Shown: positions 8,610 through 16,435 of the stretch, in pieces
Numbering within the stretch: position 1 is the first letter of the stretch
Layout: every line of letters begins with the position of its first letter
The notes under the pieces: generated by a model
Databases searched by the model: none
The model's input: the letters and a program-made list of their open reading frames with translations, nothing else
Told to the model about the DNA's origin: nothing
Program-made: the position numbers and the translations under genes
Assembly (NCBI GenBank): GCA_964400545.1
Contig: CAYNUG010000009.1
Location: forward strand, 1-33,044
DNA from: UBA647 sp964400545
GTDB lineage: Bacteria > Acidobacteriota > Aminicenantia > UBA2199
Reading direction: 5' to 3'
DNA: 33,044 nt

Positions 8610-9214
8610 TATTTTTTTTTAATTGTGATCGTTTTAAGAAAAGAATCTCCGGCGCTTGAAGATTCAAGATCGGAATATTTATTAATTATCATATGAACCA
8701 CTCTCCTCTCAAAAGGATTTAGGTCTTTTACAGTAACACGTTTCCCGTTCTTTCTTATTGATTTAGCATGCTGATGTGCAAGTCGGCTTAACTCCTGTTC
8801 TCTTGTTTTTCGGAAATTCTCGCATTCACAGTATATTTTGTTGGCAACAATCTCTCCAAATAACCTGTTCAGAAGATATTGTACTGCATTCAAAAGGTTG
8901 CCATTTCTGTATAGAAGAAGTTTGTAATCTTTCCCGGAAAAATTTACAGTAACAAATCCTTTTCCTTCTGTCAGTTTGAATTCAAGATCCAACCCCATCT
9001 GATCGATCATAGACCTGATGAACGCAGAGAGCTCTTTCCCATTCATCCCTTCAGAAGGCCAGGCATTGATATGGATTTCTCTCTGTTTGTATCCAAAATA
9101 TTTTGTTTTTTCGGTTATGATCTCATATCTGATATCTTCTTCGCTAACATTGAATTCACCCGCTGCTTTAAGCAAAGCTTCTTTTAAAGATGCAGAACTA
9201 AATTCTTTTTTCAT
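8609..9214 (-). CDS. khpB: RNA-binding protein KhpB (Jag/SpoIIIJ-associated)
   Basis: A 201-aa protein in the classical position after yidC. The N-terminal Jag domain (residues 1-50, KYFGYKQREIHI) is followed by a KH-like domain and a C-terminal R3H domain with NPFERRVVHMIINKYSDLES, which contains the Arg-x3-His core. The KH loop reads YRNG where a GxxG loop is expected, so RNA contact through KH may be weakened. Relatives bind RNA together with KhpA and affect cell division and envelope biogenesis. The gene starts three bases after the yidC stop and ends overlapping the mnmE start. Confidence 0.87.
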   Translation of the reverse strand: MKKEFSSASLKEALLKAAGEFNVSEEDIRYEIITEKTKYFGYKQREIHINAWPSEGMNGKELSAFIRSMIDQMGLDLEFKLTEGKGFVTVNFSGKDYKLLLYRNGNLLNAVQYLLNRLFGEIVANKIYCECENFRKTREQELSRLAHQHAKSIRKNGKRVTVKDLNPFERRVVHMIINKYSDLESSSAGDSFLKTITIKKK

Positions 9215-9217
9215 TTA

Positions 9218-11002
9218 TCAGGCACCCCGTTTTTTTCTCTTAAGCATTTTTCTTTCAGACTCTTCTCGTTTTTTTTCACTGAATATTTTTTTGTTAATTA
9301 TATGTTGCTGTCCAATTTGTAGTAGATTTGAAATGAACCAGTACAGATTGAGTCCGCTTGAGAAATTCATGAAAAGAAATACCATTACTACAGGCATAAT
9401 ATACATCATTTTCTTTTGTGAACTGTCTGCTGATGTCGGAGACATTTTTGATACAATTATCTGAGTTATACCCATCAGGATAGGAAGCACGTAATATGCA
9501 TCTTTTAGTGATAGATCTGTGATCCATAACATCCAGGGCTCATGCCTGATGCTGATTGATGTCTGGAGAAGTCTGAAAAGTCCGAAAAATACTGGCATCT
9601 GCAGCAAAAGAGGAAGACATCCACCTGCCGGATTGACCTTCTCGCTCTTGTACAGGGCCATGGTTTCGGTATTCATTTTTTTCCGTTGTTCCGGATCTTT
9701 CTGATTCTTATATTTCTTCTTGATTGCTTTTATCTTTGGTTGAAGTGTCTGCATTTTGGCCATGGAAACACTTGATGCATAAGTAAGTGGAAAGAGTAGG
9801 ATCTTGATAAATAACGTGAAGATAACAAGAGCCCATCCATAATTAGGGATATACTTATGAATGAAATTCAATCCTTTGAGCATTACTTTGGCAATTGCTC
9901 CGAATATCGCCCATCCATAATCAATTATTTTTCTTGATTCAGGGAAAACAGATTCTATTTTCTCAAGTTCTTCTTCATCTTTGGGACCGAAATAAACAGA
10001 AACCGGATTAGAAAAAGTAATGAAAGAGTAATCATTTTTTATTCCTTTTTCACCCTCGGTTCTGACGGTATAGTATTTTACGGGGTCATCTCTTCTGGCA
10101 GTTTTTATCAATGTTGCAAAATAAGGCCGTTCATAAGCGATCCACTGAAAAAAGCCGCTGAAACTTCCTTCACCGCTTTCCAGTCCTTCCCCGAGCTTTT
10201 TTCGTTTTACACGTGAGAATTTTAGATCCTGAATATCTGTCCCGTTAAATCCTTTCAGGATCAGGCTTGAACGTTGAACCCTTTGTGATCCGATATTGTT
10301 TTCAAGGTCGGGTCCGAACATTACCGGAACATTTATTGGCTTGCCGTTCTTCATAACTGTGATCTTCATCCCGATAATGTAGGAGTCGTTCCTGAATGTA
10401 AACCTTTTTTCTACGGAAATATTCTTCGCAACACTTGAATATTTGAAAACCAACTCTCTTTTGTCATTTCCAGAAACAATAAGGGTGCTTTCACCGGAGA
10501 ATTCGAACAGATTCCTGTTCAATTCTTTAACAAATTCTTCCTGAGAAAAAACTGAAAAATAGAATGGGAGATATTTATCTCCACCGAATTTATTATTTAC
10601 TTTCTCAGAAATAAGGTTCAGTTGGTTTTTCATATCATCTTTGTATCTGTTCAGTATAAATGACTTTAATCCCCCTCCTCTTGTTGTGAATACTGCTTTG
10701 AAAAGGTTTGTTTCAACAACGATATCTTTCTCAATATTTCCGGTTATATCAGATGAAACCGGCTCTAACAGCGTTTCTTCCGGTTTCTCTTCCTCTTTCT
10801 TTTTGGAAAAAATATCAGACAGAGTCTTTGATCTGTTCTCTTCAGATCCGGTCACAGGAATTGGAGAGGTTTTGTCCGGGATTGTTTCAGCTCTGGATGG
10901 GACATTGGCTCTCACCGGAGGTTTCGGCATGAAGAAATATTGATATAACGTAATTACTATTATCGACAATGCGATAGCTAAGATCAGTTTTTTTGTATCC
11001 AT
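9218..11002 (-). CDS. yidC: Membrane protein insertase YidC
   Basis: Inserts and folds inner-membrane proteins, alone or with SecYEG. The 594-aa protein has the diderm-type layout: one N-terminal transmembrane helix (about residues 6-27, ending PKPP), a Pro/Ser/Lys/Glu-rich linker, a large periplasmic beta domain (about 90-370), then the conserved core of five helices (YGWALVIFTLFIKILLFPLT, PLLLQMPVFFGLFRLLQ, further to LYWFISNLLQIGQQHIINKK) and a basic tail ending in RKKRGA. The large periplasmic domain supports a Gram-negative type envelope. Its start overlaps yidD by 19 bp. Confidence 0.97.
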   Translation of the reverse strand: MDTKKLILAIALSIIVITLYQYFFMPKPPVRANVPSRAETIPDKTSPIPVTGSEENRSKTLSDIFSKKKEEEKPEETLLEPVSSDITGNIEKDIVVETNLFKAVFTTRGGGLKSFILNRYKDDMKNQLNLISEKVNNKFGGDKYLPFYFSVFSQEEFVKELNRNLFEFSGESTLIVSGNDKRELVFKYSSVAKNISVEKRFTFRNDSYIIGMKITVMKNGKPINVPVMFGPDLENNIGSQRVQRSSLILKGFNGTDIQDLKFSRVKRKKLGEGLESGEGSFSGFFQWIAYERPYFATLIKTARRDDPVKYYTVRTEGEKGIKNDYSFITFSNPVSVYFGPKDEEELEKIESVFPESRKIIDYGWAIFGAIAKVMLKGLNFIHKYIPNYGWALVIFTLFIKILLFPLTYASSVSMAKMQTLQPKIKAIKKKYKNQKDPEQRKKMNTETMALYKSEKVNPAGGCLPLLLQMPVFFGLFRLLQTSISIRHEPWMLWITDLSLKDAYYVLPILMGITQIIVSKMSPTSADSSQKKMMYIMPVVMVFLFMNFSSGLNLYWFISNLLQIGQQHIINKKIFSEKKREESERKMLKRKKRGA

Positions 11003-11235
11003 TTTATTTTCACCTCAAATTTGTCGGGTACAGGGTCTATTCCTCCCGGATGGAAAGGGTGGCACTTAAATATCCTTTTAACTCCGAGAAAGGTTCCTCT
11101 TAGAAAACCAAACTTCAGAATTGATTCCATTGTATACACAGAGCAGGTAGGATAGAATCTGCAATTGTTCCCCAAGTGTGGAGATATATATTTTTTATAT
11201 CCCTTAATTATCTGAACGGCCGCTTCCTTTATCAT
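10984..11235 (-). CDS. yidD: Membrane protein insertion efficiency factor YidD
   Basis: An 83-aa protein with the full family signature: KKYISPHLGNNCRFYPTCS, then GVKRIFKCHPFHPGGIDPVP. YidD is a small membrane-associated protein that helps YidC-dependent insertion. It is located between rnpA and yidC as in most bacteria; its ATG overlaps the rnpA stop (ATGA) and its end overlaps the yidC start by 19 bp. Confidence 0.96.
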   Translation of the reverse strand: MIKEAAVQIIKGYKKYISPHLGNNCRFYPTCSVYTMESILKFGFLRGTFLGVKRIFKCHPFHPGGIDPVPDKFEVKIKWIQKN

Positions 11236-11572
11236 TTATCGTTTATTTTCAATAAAGCATCTGTAAATATTTTATCGATCTCACGGGAATCAGCTTTTGT
11301 GAACTTCTTTTTCATTAATATCCAAAGGTCATAATTCTTATCAAGCTTATCTCTGTTCAATCTGTATAGTTCCCTCATTCTTCTTTTTATATAATTCCTC
11401 TCAACAGCTTTCCCCGTTTTTCTGCTTACAGATACAGCAAAGCGGTGAAAAGGGAGATCATTTTTTACATAGTAGAAAAAAAAAAATTAGTTCTTATATA
11501 CCTCTTCCTCTTGAGCATCAGTAGAAAACGATCATTTTTATTTAACCTCTGAGATCGGGGAAAATCAGGCAT
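11232..11572 (-). CDS. rnpA: Ribonuclease P protein component, frameshifted at an 11-T run
   Basis: Protein subunit of RNase P, which matures tRNA 5' ends. Two frames must be joined. From ATG at 11572 the first reads MPDFPRSQRLNKNDRFLLML, then KRKRYIRTNFFF; the second, after the T run, reads YYVKNDLPFHRFAVSVSRKT, the signature GKAVERNYIKRRMRELYRL, then to the stop at 11234-11232. Together they give a complete protein of about 112-113 aa. The frames meet at 11 consecutive T (minus strand 11486-11476); 12 T or 9 T would restore one frame. In the downstream frame a TAA sits directly before the T run and no start codon precedes the RNR motif, so re-initiation cannot supply the catalytic part. Position between rpmH and yidD is canonical. 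Confidence 0.9.
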
Positions 11573-11580
11573 TTGTTAAG

Positions 11581-11715
11581 TTAAACGGCTAGTTTCTTTC
11601 TGCCTTTTCTTCTCCTGCTGTTTATCACAGCACGACCACTCTTGGTAGACATCCTGACCCTGAAGCCATGAGTCTTAGCTCTTTTTCTGTTATTAGGTTG
11701 ATAAGTTCTTTTCAC
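11581..11715 (-). CDS. rpmH: 50S ribosomal protein L34
   Basis: A complete 44-aa basic protein reading MKRTYQPNNRKRAKTHGFRV, then RMSTKSGRAVINSRRRKGRK, then KLAV, which matches L34 along its whole length. The start is GTG at 11715, with an AGGAG Shine-Dalgarno site six bases upstream; an ATG one frame over runs into TGA at once. It is first in the rpmH-rnpA-yidD-yidC-khpB-mnmE-mnmG operon. Eight bases separate it from rnpA. Confidence 0.97.
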   Translation of the reverse strand: MKRTYQPNNRKRAKTHGFRVRMSTKSGRAVINSRRRKGRKKLAV

Positions 11716-11748
11716 ATCAAACTCCTGTCATATAGAAATTTAAGGTAT

Positions 11749-11777
11749 AATATATATGAAAAATGTTCATCTGTCAA
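11749..11777 (-). promoter_or_regulatory. Sigma70-type promoter of the rpmH operon
   Basis: On the minus strand TTGACA (11777-11772), 17-bp spacer, TATATT (11754-11749): 11 of 12 consensus bases. It lies 33 bases upstream of the rpmH GTG, leaving a short leader that holds the AGGAG site. Confidence 0.7.
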
Positions 11778-11919
11778 CATTTTGATCAATTCCCGGACTT
11801 ATTATATTCAAATATAGTAAAAAATAGTAATTACTCATTTTTAAGAATATGAAAAAAGCAAGAATCTGGGATTTTTAAAGTGAAGGAACAGAAGAATTAA
11901 TTTTTTTTTTAATTTTATA

Positions 11920-11947
11920 TTGACAATAGCCAATCAATTGTTATAAT
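11920..11947 (+). promoter_or_regulatory. Perfect-consensus sigma70 promoter of the group 3b hydrogenase operon
   Basis: TTGACA (11920-11925), 16-bp spacer, TATAAT (11942-11947): 12 of 12 consensus bases. The leader to hydB is about 60 bases and ends in AGAAGGAG seven bases before the ATG. An inverted repeat ACAAT-N9-ATTGT (11923-11941) overlaps the spacer and could be an operator. Confidence 0.8.
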
Positions 11948-12012
11948 GCGAATACGGAATGAATTTCGTTAAAAATAAAATATAATATTCTGGTAACAGA
12001 AGGAGTTAATTT

Positions 12013-13053
12013 ATGGAAATTTTAAAAGTTTCTGAAATGGATTTTTTATCATTTGTTGATAAAAAGATCAGTAAGAAAAACGAAAAAATTATCGGGGTCG
12101 TAAAGAAAGGATCGCATTACATTTTCGACGAACTTGGGTCGTCTGGCATGCTGGATCTTGATTATGACGTAACGATGCTTCCCCCCAAAAAATATTTTCA
12201 ACCCCCGAGAGAGCTTCTTCTGAAGTATAAACCGGGAGATCCGGAATCATACCGGGCTGTCAACAAATGTGATCCGATTGCTATAGTGGGGATCCACTAT
12301 TATGACCTTGCTGCGATTTACATGATGGATAGAGCTTTTTCGGAAGGGGAGAGAGATGAACATTATATGAGAAAAAGAGAAAATTCTATTCTTATCGGCC
12401 TCTATCCGACAAAGTATTTTAAATACAGATTTGCGAAATCTGTAGTAAGAGACCAGGCATACAAAGTCGCAGATCTTATGATGGTTAAGATGGATGGGCA
12501 CTATGTAGTTGAGGTTGTAAGTGAAAAAGGTAAAGAGTTTATCAAAGATGGTAATTTTGTAAAAAGTGATTATTCTCTTCAGGATCTTGATGAGGCTAAA
12601 AATAGAGTTAAAGATGACCAAAAGATTCCTATACCGGTTGAGCTCATTCCGGACTACCTTGGGAAAAATCATGCACACCCGGTTTGGGAAGTATTTGGAG
12701 AAAAGTGTTTTTCATGTGGATCATGTGTTCTGGTGTGCCCAACATGTTATTGCTTTGACGTAAGAGATGAAGTTGAACTGGATCTTGCTGAAGGAAGAAG
12801 GGTCAGGGTCTGGGACGGCTGTATGCTTGAGGATTTTGCAGTTTGTGCTGACGGACATAATTTCAGGAAGGAAAAAGGACAGAGATTCAGGCATAGGATA
12901 TATAGGAAGGGGAAGCATCTTCCTGAAAAGTATCATTATTTCGGATGTGTCGGGTGTGGACGTTGCCAATATTCCTGTGCTGCAGATATAGCAGGGCCGG
13001 TAAAGATTTTGAAATATATGGAGGAAAACAAACAAGGAGGGAAAAATGTGTGA
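12013..13053 (+). CDS. hydB: Group 3b [NiFe] hydrogenase, beta (iron-sulfur) subunit HydB-like
   Basis: Electron-transfer subunit of a cytosolic NAD(P)-linked hydrogenase (sulfhydrogenase type). The 346-aa protein keeps the family's PPKKYFQPPRE element, and two C-terminal ferredoxin motifs: C232-x2-C235-x2-C238-x3-C242 (CFSCGSCVLVC, followed by PTCYC) and C312-x2-C315-x2-C318-x3-C322 (CVGCGRCQYSC, with Ala instead of the usual Pro after the last Cys). It lacks the middle-domain cysteines that I recall in Pyrococcus furiosus HydB (HACD and SC...CFC): here the same places read HYYD and LYPTKYFKY. It is the first gene of the operon and overlaps hydG by 8 bp. Confidence 0.88.
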   Translation: MEILKVSEMDFLSFVDKKISKKNEKIIGVVKKGSHYIFDELGSSGMLDLDYDVTMLPPKKYFQPPRELLLKYKPGDPESYRAVNKCDPIAIVGIHYYDLAAIYMMDRAFSEGERDEHYMRKRENSILIGLYPTKYFKYRFAKSVVRDQAYKVADLMMVKMDGHYVVEVVSEKGKEFIKDGNFVKSDYSLQDLDEAKNRVKDDQKIPIPVELIPDYLGKNHAHPVWEVFGEKCFSCGSCVLVCPTCYCFDVRDEVELDLAEGRRVRVWDGCMLEDFAVCADGHNFRKEKGQRFRHRIYRKGKHLPEKYHYFGCVGCGRCQYSCAADIAGPVKILKYMEENKQGGKNV

Positions 13054-13903
13054 AGACTGTTCATGTGGAGAGGAGATTCAGGAAAGCTCTATATATCTGC
13101 CTGAAGTAGCAGAATTAATATCAAAAAAAGAGATGACCGATGTTGATAGTTTTTTCGAGTTTGAATTGATAGGACGTTCTCTCGGGCATCTTCCGGGACA
13201 ATTTGCCGAGATATCAATACCGGGGATCGGTGAAGCGCCTATCTCAATTTCTTCTCCCCCCACAGATGAAAATAAATTTGAAATGGTAATTCGCGATATT
13301 GGAAGTGTGACAAAAGCTGTTCATTCACTTAAGGTGGGTGATCGGATCGGTATCAGAGGTCCTTTTGGAACATCATTCCCGATGAATAATCTTAAAGGGA
13401 AGAATCTCCTTTTTGTTACGGGAGGCATAGGGCTGGTTCCCGCCAGGTCTGCGATACTTTATGCTCTTCAGAACAGAGCTGATTACAAAGATATAACGAT
13501 CCTTTTTGGTTGCAAAGAGCCGGGACAAAGACTTTTTACTGATGAGATAGAGGAATGGAAAAACAGGAATGATATTAACTTTTTGGAAACCGTCGACTCA
13601 TGCAATGGAGAAGAATGGGATGGAAATGTTGGTGTTATCACAACATTACTCCCGAAATTGAAAAATATTGATCCGCTGGAAACATATGCAATTGTTGTTG
13701 GTCCCCCCATAATGTATAAATATGTGATCATGGGCCTTCATGACATGGATTTTTCAGATAAAAAGATCATCGTTTCTCTCGAACGAAGAATGAAGTGCGG
13801 AGTAGGGAAATGCGGTCATTGTCAGATGGATAATATATACGTATGTCAGGATGGTGCGGTTTTCTACTACGATGACATTAAACATTTAAAGGAGGCTATC
13901 TGA
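13046..13903 (+). CDS. hydG: Group 3b [NiFe] hydrogenase, gamma (FAD/NAD(P)-binding) subunit HydG-like
   Basis: Diaphorase subunit that exchanges electrons with NAD(P)H. The 285-aa protein has a ferredoxin-NADP reductase fold: flavin region LPGQF (49-53) and APISISSPP (64-72), GPFG (105-108), nucleotide-binding GGIGLVPARS (126-135), VGPPIMYKYV (218-227), then a C-terminal [2Fe-2S] motif C251-x4-C256-x2-C259-x7-C267 (CGVGKCGHC...VC). The first eight residues are MCEDCSCG, a CxxCxC cluster that is not part of the canonical fold. The ATG overlaps the end of hydB and has GGAGG nearby, so this start is credible; M30 (13133) would cut into the conserved N-terminus. Confidence 0.93.
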   Translation: MCEDCSCGEEIQESSIYLPEVAELISKKEMTDVDSFFEFELIGRSLGHLPGQFAEISIPGIGEAPISISSPPTDENKFEMVIRDIGSVTKAVHSLKVGDRIGIRGPFGTSFPMNNLKGKNLLFVTGGIGLVPARSAILYALQNRADYKDITILFGCKEPGQRLFTDEIEEWKNRNDINFLETVDSCNGEEWDGNVGVITTLLPKLKNIDPLETYAIVVGPPIMYKYVIMGLHDMDFSDKKIIVSLERRMKCGVGKCGHCQMDNIYVCQDGAVFYYDDIKHLKEAI

Positions 13904-14655
13904 TGGGATCTAAGCCAAAAGTTGCATTTTTTGATTTTGCCAGTTGTGAAGGTTGTCAACTTCAGATCGCAAACCTTGAAGAAGATGTTATTGGACTTAC
14001 AAATCTTGTCGATGTCGTTGAATTCAGAGAGATCCTTACCGGAAGTGCACCTCAATATGATATAGCGTTTATTGAAGGTTCAATTACAAGAAAAGTCGAT
14101 GAAGAAAGGATAAAAGATATCAGGAAAAGATCAAAACTACTTGTTTCTTTCGGGCAATGTGCTGTTTCGGGCGGGATTAATCGCCTCAAAAATAATAGAG
14201 AAAGTCTTGAGAAAGTTAAAAAAGAAGTTTATGGGGATTCATATAACATGCCTCATCTTGATACTTTCCCTACAAAAGGTGTTGACGAAGTTGTAAAAGT
14301 GGATTTCCATATTCCGGGATGCCCCATCGATAAAAATGAGTTTTTGAGTGTTGTGAAAGCAATTGCACTTGGAAAAGCTCCTTCAATACCTAATTATCCG
14401 GTGTGTATTGAATGTAAGTTGAGGGAAAATGAGTGTTTATTTGATCTGGGAGAGATTTGCCTCGGTCCTCTGGCAAGAGCGGGATGTGGTGCGATCTGTC
14501 CATCAAATGGAGTTCCTTGTGATGCATGCCGTGGGACTGTAGATAATCCGAACAAGAATGCCATGCATGAGATACTTGAGAAATATAATTATACAGTTGA
14601 AGAAATACAAAGGAAGATCAACTTGTTCGGAGTGAATCCGGAGGTAAAGAAATGA
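13903..14655 (+). CDS. hydD: Group 3b [NiFe] hydrogenase, delta (small) subunit
   Basis: Small subunit that relays electrons from the NiFe site through iron-sulfur clusters. The 250-aa protein lacks a signal peptide, so it is cytosolic. Proximal cluster cysteines are C15 and C18 (SCEGCQL), C86 (FGQC) and C140 (HIPGCP); further clusters come from C168/C171/C178/C186 and C195/C199/C206/C209. This arrangement of clusters fits group 3 small subunits. Start and stop overlap its neighbours by one and four bases, indicating tight coupling within hydB-hydG-hydD-hydA, the same order as the Pyrococcus hydBGDA operon. Confidence 0.94.
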   Translation: MGSKPKVAFFDFASCEGCQLQIANLEEDVIGLTNLVDVVEFREILTGSAPQYDIAFIEGSITRKVDEERIKDIRKRSKLLVSFGQCAVSGGINRLKNNRESLEKVKKEVYGDSYNMPHLDTFPTKGVDEVVKVDFHIPGCPIDKNEFLSVVKAIALGKAPSIPNYPVCIECKLRENECLFDLGEICLGPLARAGCGAICPSNGVPCDACRGTVDNPNKNAMHEILEKYNYTVEEIQRKINLFGVNPEVKK

Positions 14656-15950
14656 GTGATAGCATAAAAATTGATGTTCATCATATAACGAGAGTTGAGG
14701 GGCATGGAAATATTGCAATTGATATCAAAGAAGGTAATGTTAACAAGATAGAATGGCAGGTACCTGAAGCACCGAGGTTTTTTGAAGCGATGGTAGTGGG
14801 AAGAGAATATCATGAGGTAGCAACGATTACTTCCAGGATTTGTGGGATATGCTCAATAGGTCATACCTTAGCTTCTCTTAAAGCTACTGAGGCTGCAATG
14901 GGAATTGAAATATCGGATCAGACAAGAAAATTAAGGGAATTGCTTCTTCATGGAGAGACTCTCCAGAGTCATATACTTCACGTATGCTACCTGGTAGTGC
15001 CTGATCTCCTTAAAGTAAATAGTGTTATTCCTTTGATTGAGACACACACAGAAGTGATTCTTCTGGTCACAAAACTTCACAGGCTAGCGAATGAGTTATG
15101 TGAAATAATAGGAGGAAGAACAACTCATCCGATCAGGGCAAGAGTAGGGAGATTCTCGATGGTACCATCAAAAAAGGAATTGGAAAATCTAAAAGAAAGG
15201 TTGATAGAATCTGTAGATGATCTGAAAAAACTTGCCGACGTTGTGAAGTCACTTGCTGGTGGCCTGCCCGATTTCACAAGAGAGACGGAATATCTTTCTC
15301 TTACAAATGAAAAAGAGTATGCATTTTATGAAGGAAAATGTATAACTAATGATATAGATACTCCTATTCATGTTGATGGATACAATGATATTGTTAATGA
15401 ATTCGTTGTACCCCAATCGACAGCAAAATATGGAAAGTTCAACAGAGAATCGTTTATGGTGGGTGCTCTTGCTCGTTACAATAACAATTATAAGCAACTT
15501 ACACCTCTCTCGGCCTCTGTTGCAAGTATGCTCGGGTTGGATGGGATTAATTACAATCCTTTCATGAATAATATTGCCCAGGTCGTTGAGTGTGTTTTTG
15601 CAGTAGAGAGATCGATAAATATTATTAATGAACTTCTTGATATAGAATTAAAAAATGAAAAAAATGAAGTAAATCTCAGAGCGGGAAAGGGTGTGGGCTC
15701 TGTTGAAGTCCCGAGAGGAATTCTTTTTCATGAATATGAATATGATGAAAAAGGAATCTGCACAAATGCAAATTGTGTGATTCCTACAAATCTGAATCAT
15801 AATAATATTCAGAAGGATTTCGAGAAATATGTTAAAGAAAATCTTTCCATAGGAGAAAAAGAAATGGGGTTTAATCTTGAAATGCTGGTAAGAGCATATG
15901 ATCCGTGTATCTCATGTTCGACCCATTTTCTTAACATTGAGTTTAAATAG
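14652..15950 (+). CDS. hydA: Group 3b [NiFe] hydrogenase, alpha (large, catalytic) subunit
   Basis: Catalytic subunit that carries the NiFe(CN)2CO site. The 432-aa protein has the L1 motif RICGIC (C64, C67) and the L2 motif DPCISCSTH (C419, C422, H425), giving all four nickel-ligating cysteines. Seven residues (FLNIEFK) follow H425 and should be removed by the endopeptidase encoded next, after nickel insertion. VEGHGN near the N-terminus is typical of the family. No export signal is present. Grouping as 3b is inferred from subunit composition and order; a phylogeny would settle it. Confidence 0.95.
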   Translation: MSDSIKIDVHHITRVEGHGNIAIDIKEGNVNKIEWQVPEAPRFFEAMVVGREYHEVATITSRICGICSIGHTLASLKATEAAMGIEISDQTRKLRELLLHGETLQSHILHVCYLVVPDLLKVNSVIPLIETHTEVILLVTKLHRLANELCEIIGGRTTHPIRARVGRFSMVPSKKELENLKERLIESVDDLKKLADVVKSLAGGLPDFTRETEYLSLTNEKEYAFYEGKCITNDIDTPIHVDGYNDIVNEFVVPQSTAKYGKFNRESFMVGALARYNNNYKQLTPLSASVASMLGLDGINYNPFMNNIAQVVECVFAVERSINIINELLDIELKNEKNEVNLRAGKGVGSVEVPRGILFHEYEYDEKGICTNANCVIPTNLNHNNIQKDFEKYVKENLSIGEKEMGFNLEMLVRAYDPCISCSTHFLNIEFK

Positions 15951-15955
15951 AAAAA

Positions 15956-16435
15956 ATGACAAGAAACAGGATCGCTGTAATTGGAATAGGAAATTATCTG
16001 CTGGCAGATGAAGGTGTCGGGATGCATGCTGTTGAAATCTTGAGAGCAATGAAATACAAAGAAGGAGTAGATTTTGTGGATGCAGGAACACCCGGCATGA
16101 ATCTTCTGCACCAATTTGAACAGAGAGATAAAATAATTTTCATTGATTCGGGCGAATGTGGTCTGACACCCGGAAAATTTGTTCGATTCAAACATGAAGA
16201 AGTGGTTTCCCGAAAAAAAATAAAAAATTATTCTCTTCATGAATTCGATCTGATCAGTTTTATTGAAAAAGCAAAAGAGATCGGTACTATAAATGGTAAA
16301 GATATTGTTATTTATTGTATGCAGGCAGGGGAGATCAGAATGTCATCGGAGTTAAGTCCGGCTGTACAGAAAGGATTGGGGAGTATGCTTAAAAGTATTT
16401 ATGATGAAATCGAGGAGAAGAGTACTAATGCATGA
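15956..16435 (+). CDS. [NiFe] hydrogenase maturation endopeptidase (HybD/HycI family), for HydA
   Basis: Cleaves the C-terminal tail of the hydrogenase large subunit after nickel insertion. The 159-aa protein has the family signature GIGNYLLADEGVG and the three predicted metal-sensing residues E19, D64 (FIDSG) and H95 (SLHEF). It starts five bases after the hydA stop, so HydA with its FLNIEFK tail is the probable substrate. Its end overlaps hypA by eight bases. Confidence 0.92.
   Translation: MTRNRIAVIGIGNYLLADEGVGMHAVEILRAMKYKEGVDFVDAGTPGMNLLHQFEQRDKIIFIDSGECGLTPGKFVRFKHEEVVSRKKIKNYSLHEFDLISFIEKAKEIGTINGKDIVIYCMQAGEIRMSSELSPAVQKGLGSMLKSIYDEIEEKSTNA

Larger units (their letters stand above)
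11716..12012. other. Divergent intergenic region between rpmH and the hydrogenase operon
   Basis: 297 bases, very AT-rich. It holds the two divergent promoters listed separately and an A/T tract (about 11896-11919) directly upstream of the hydrogenase -35 box that could act as an UP element. dnaA and oriC commonly lie upstream of rpmH, but I see no dnaA gene and no TTATCCACA-type DnaA box here on either strand. No ORF or RNA gene is supported. Confidence 0.6.

Noticed and set aside
11716..12012. Origin of replication next to rpmH
   Set aside because: Position is typical, but no dnaA gene, DnaA-box cluster or 13-mer-like repeats were seen.
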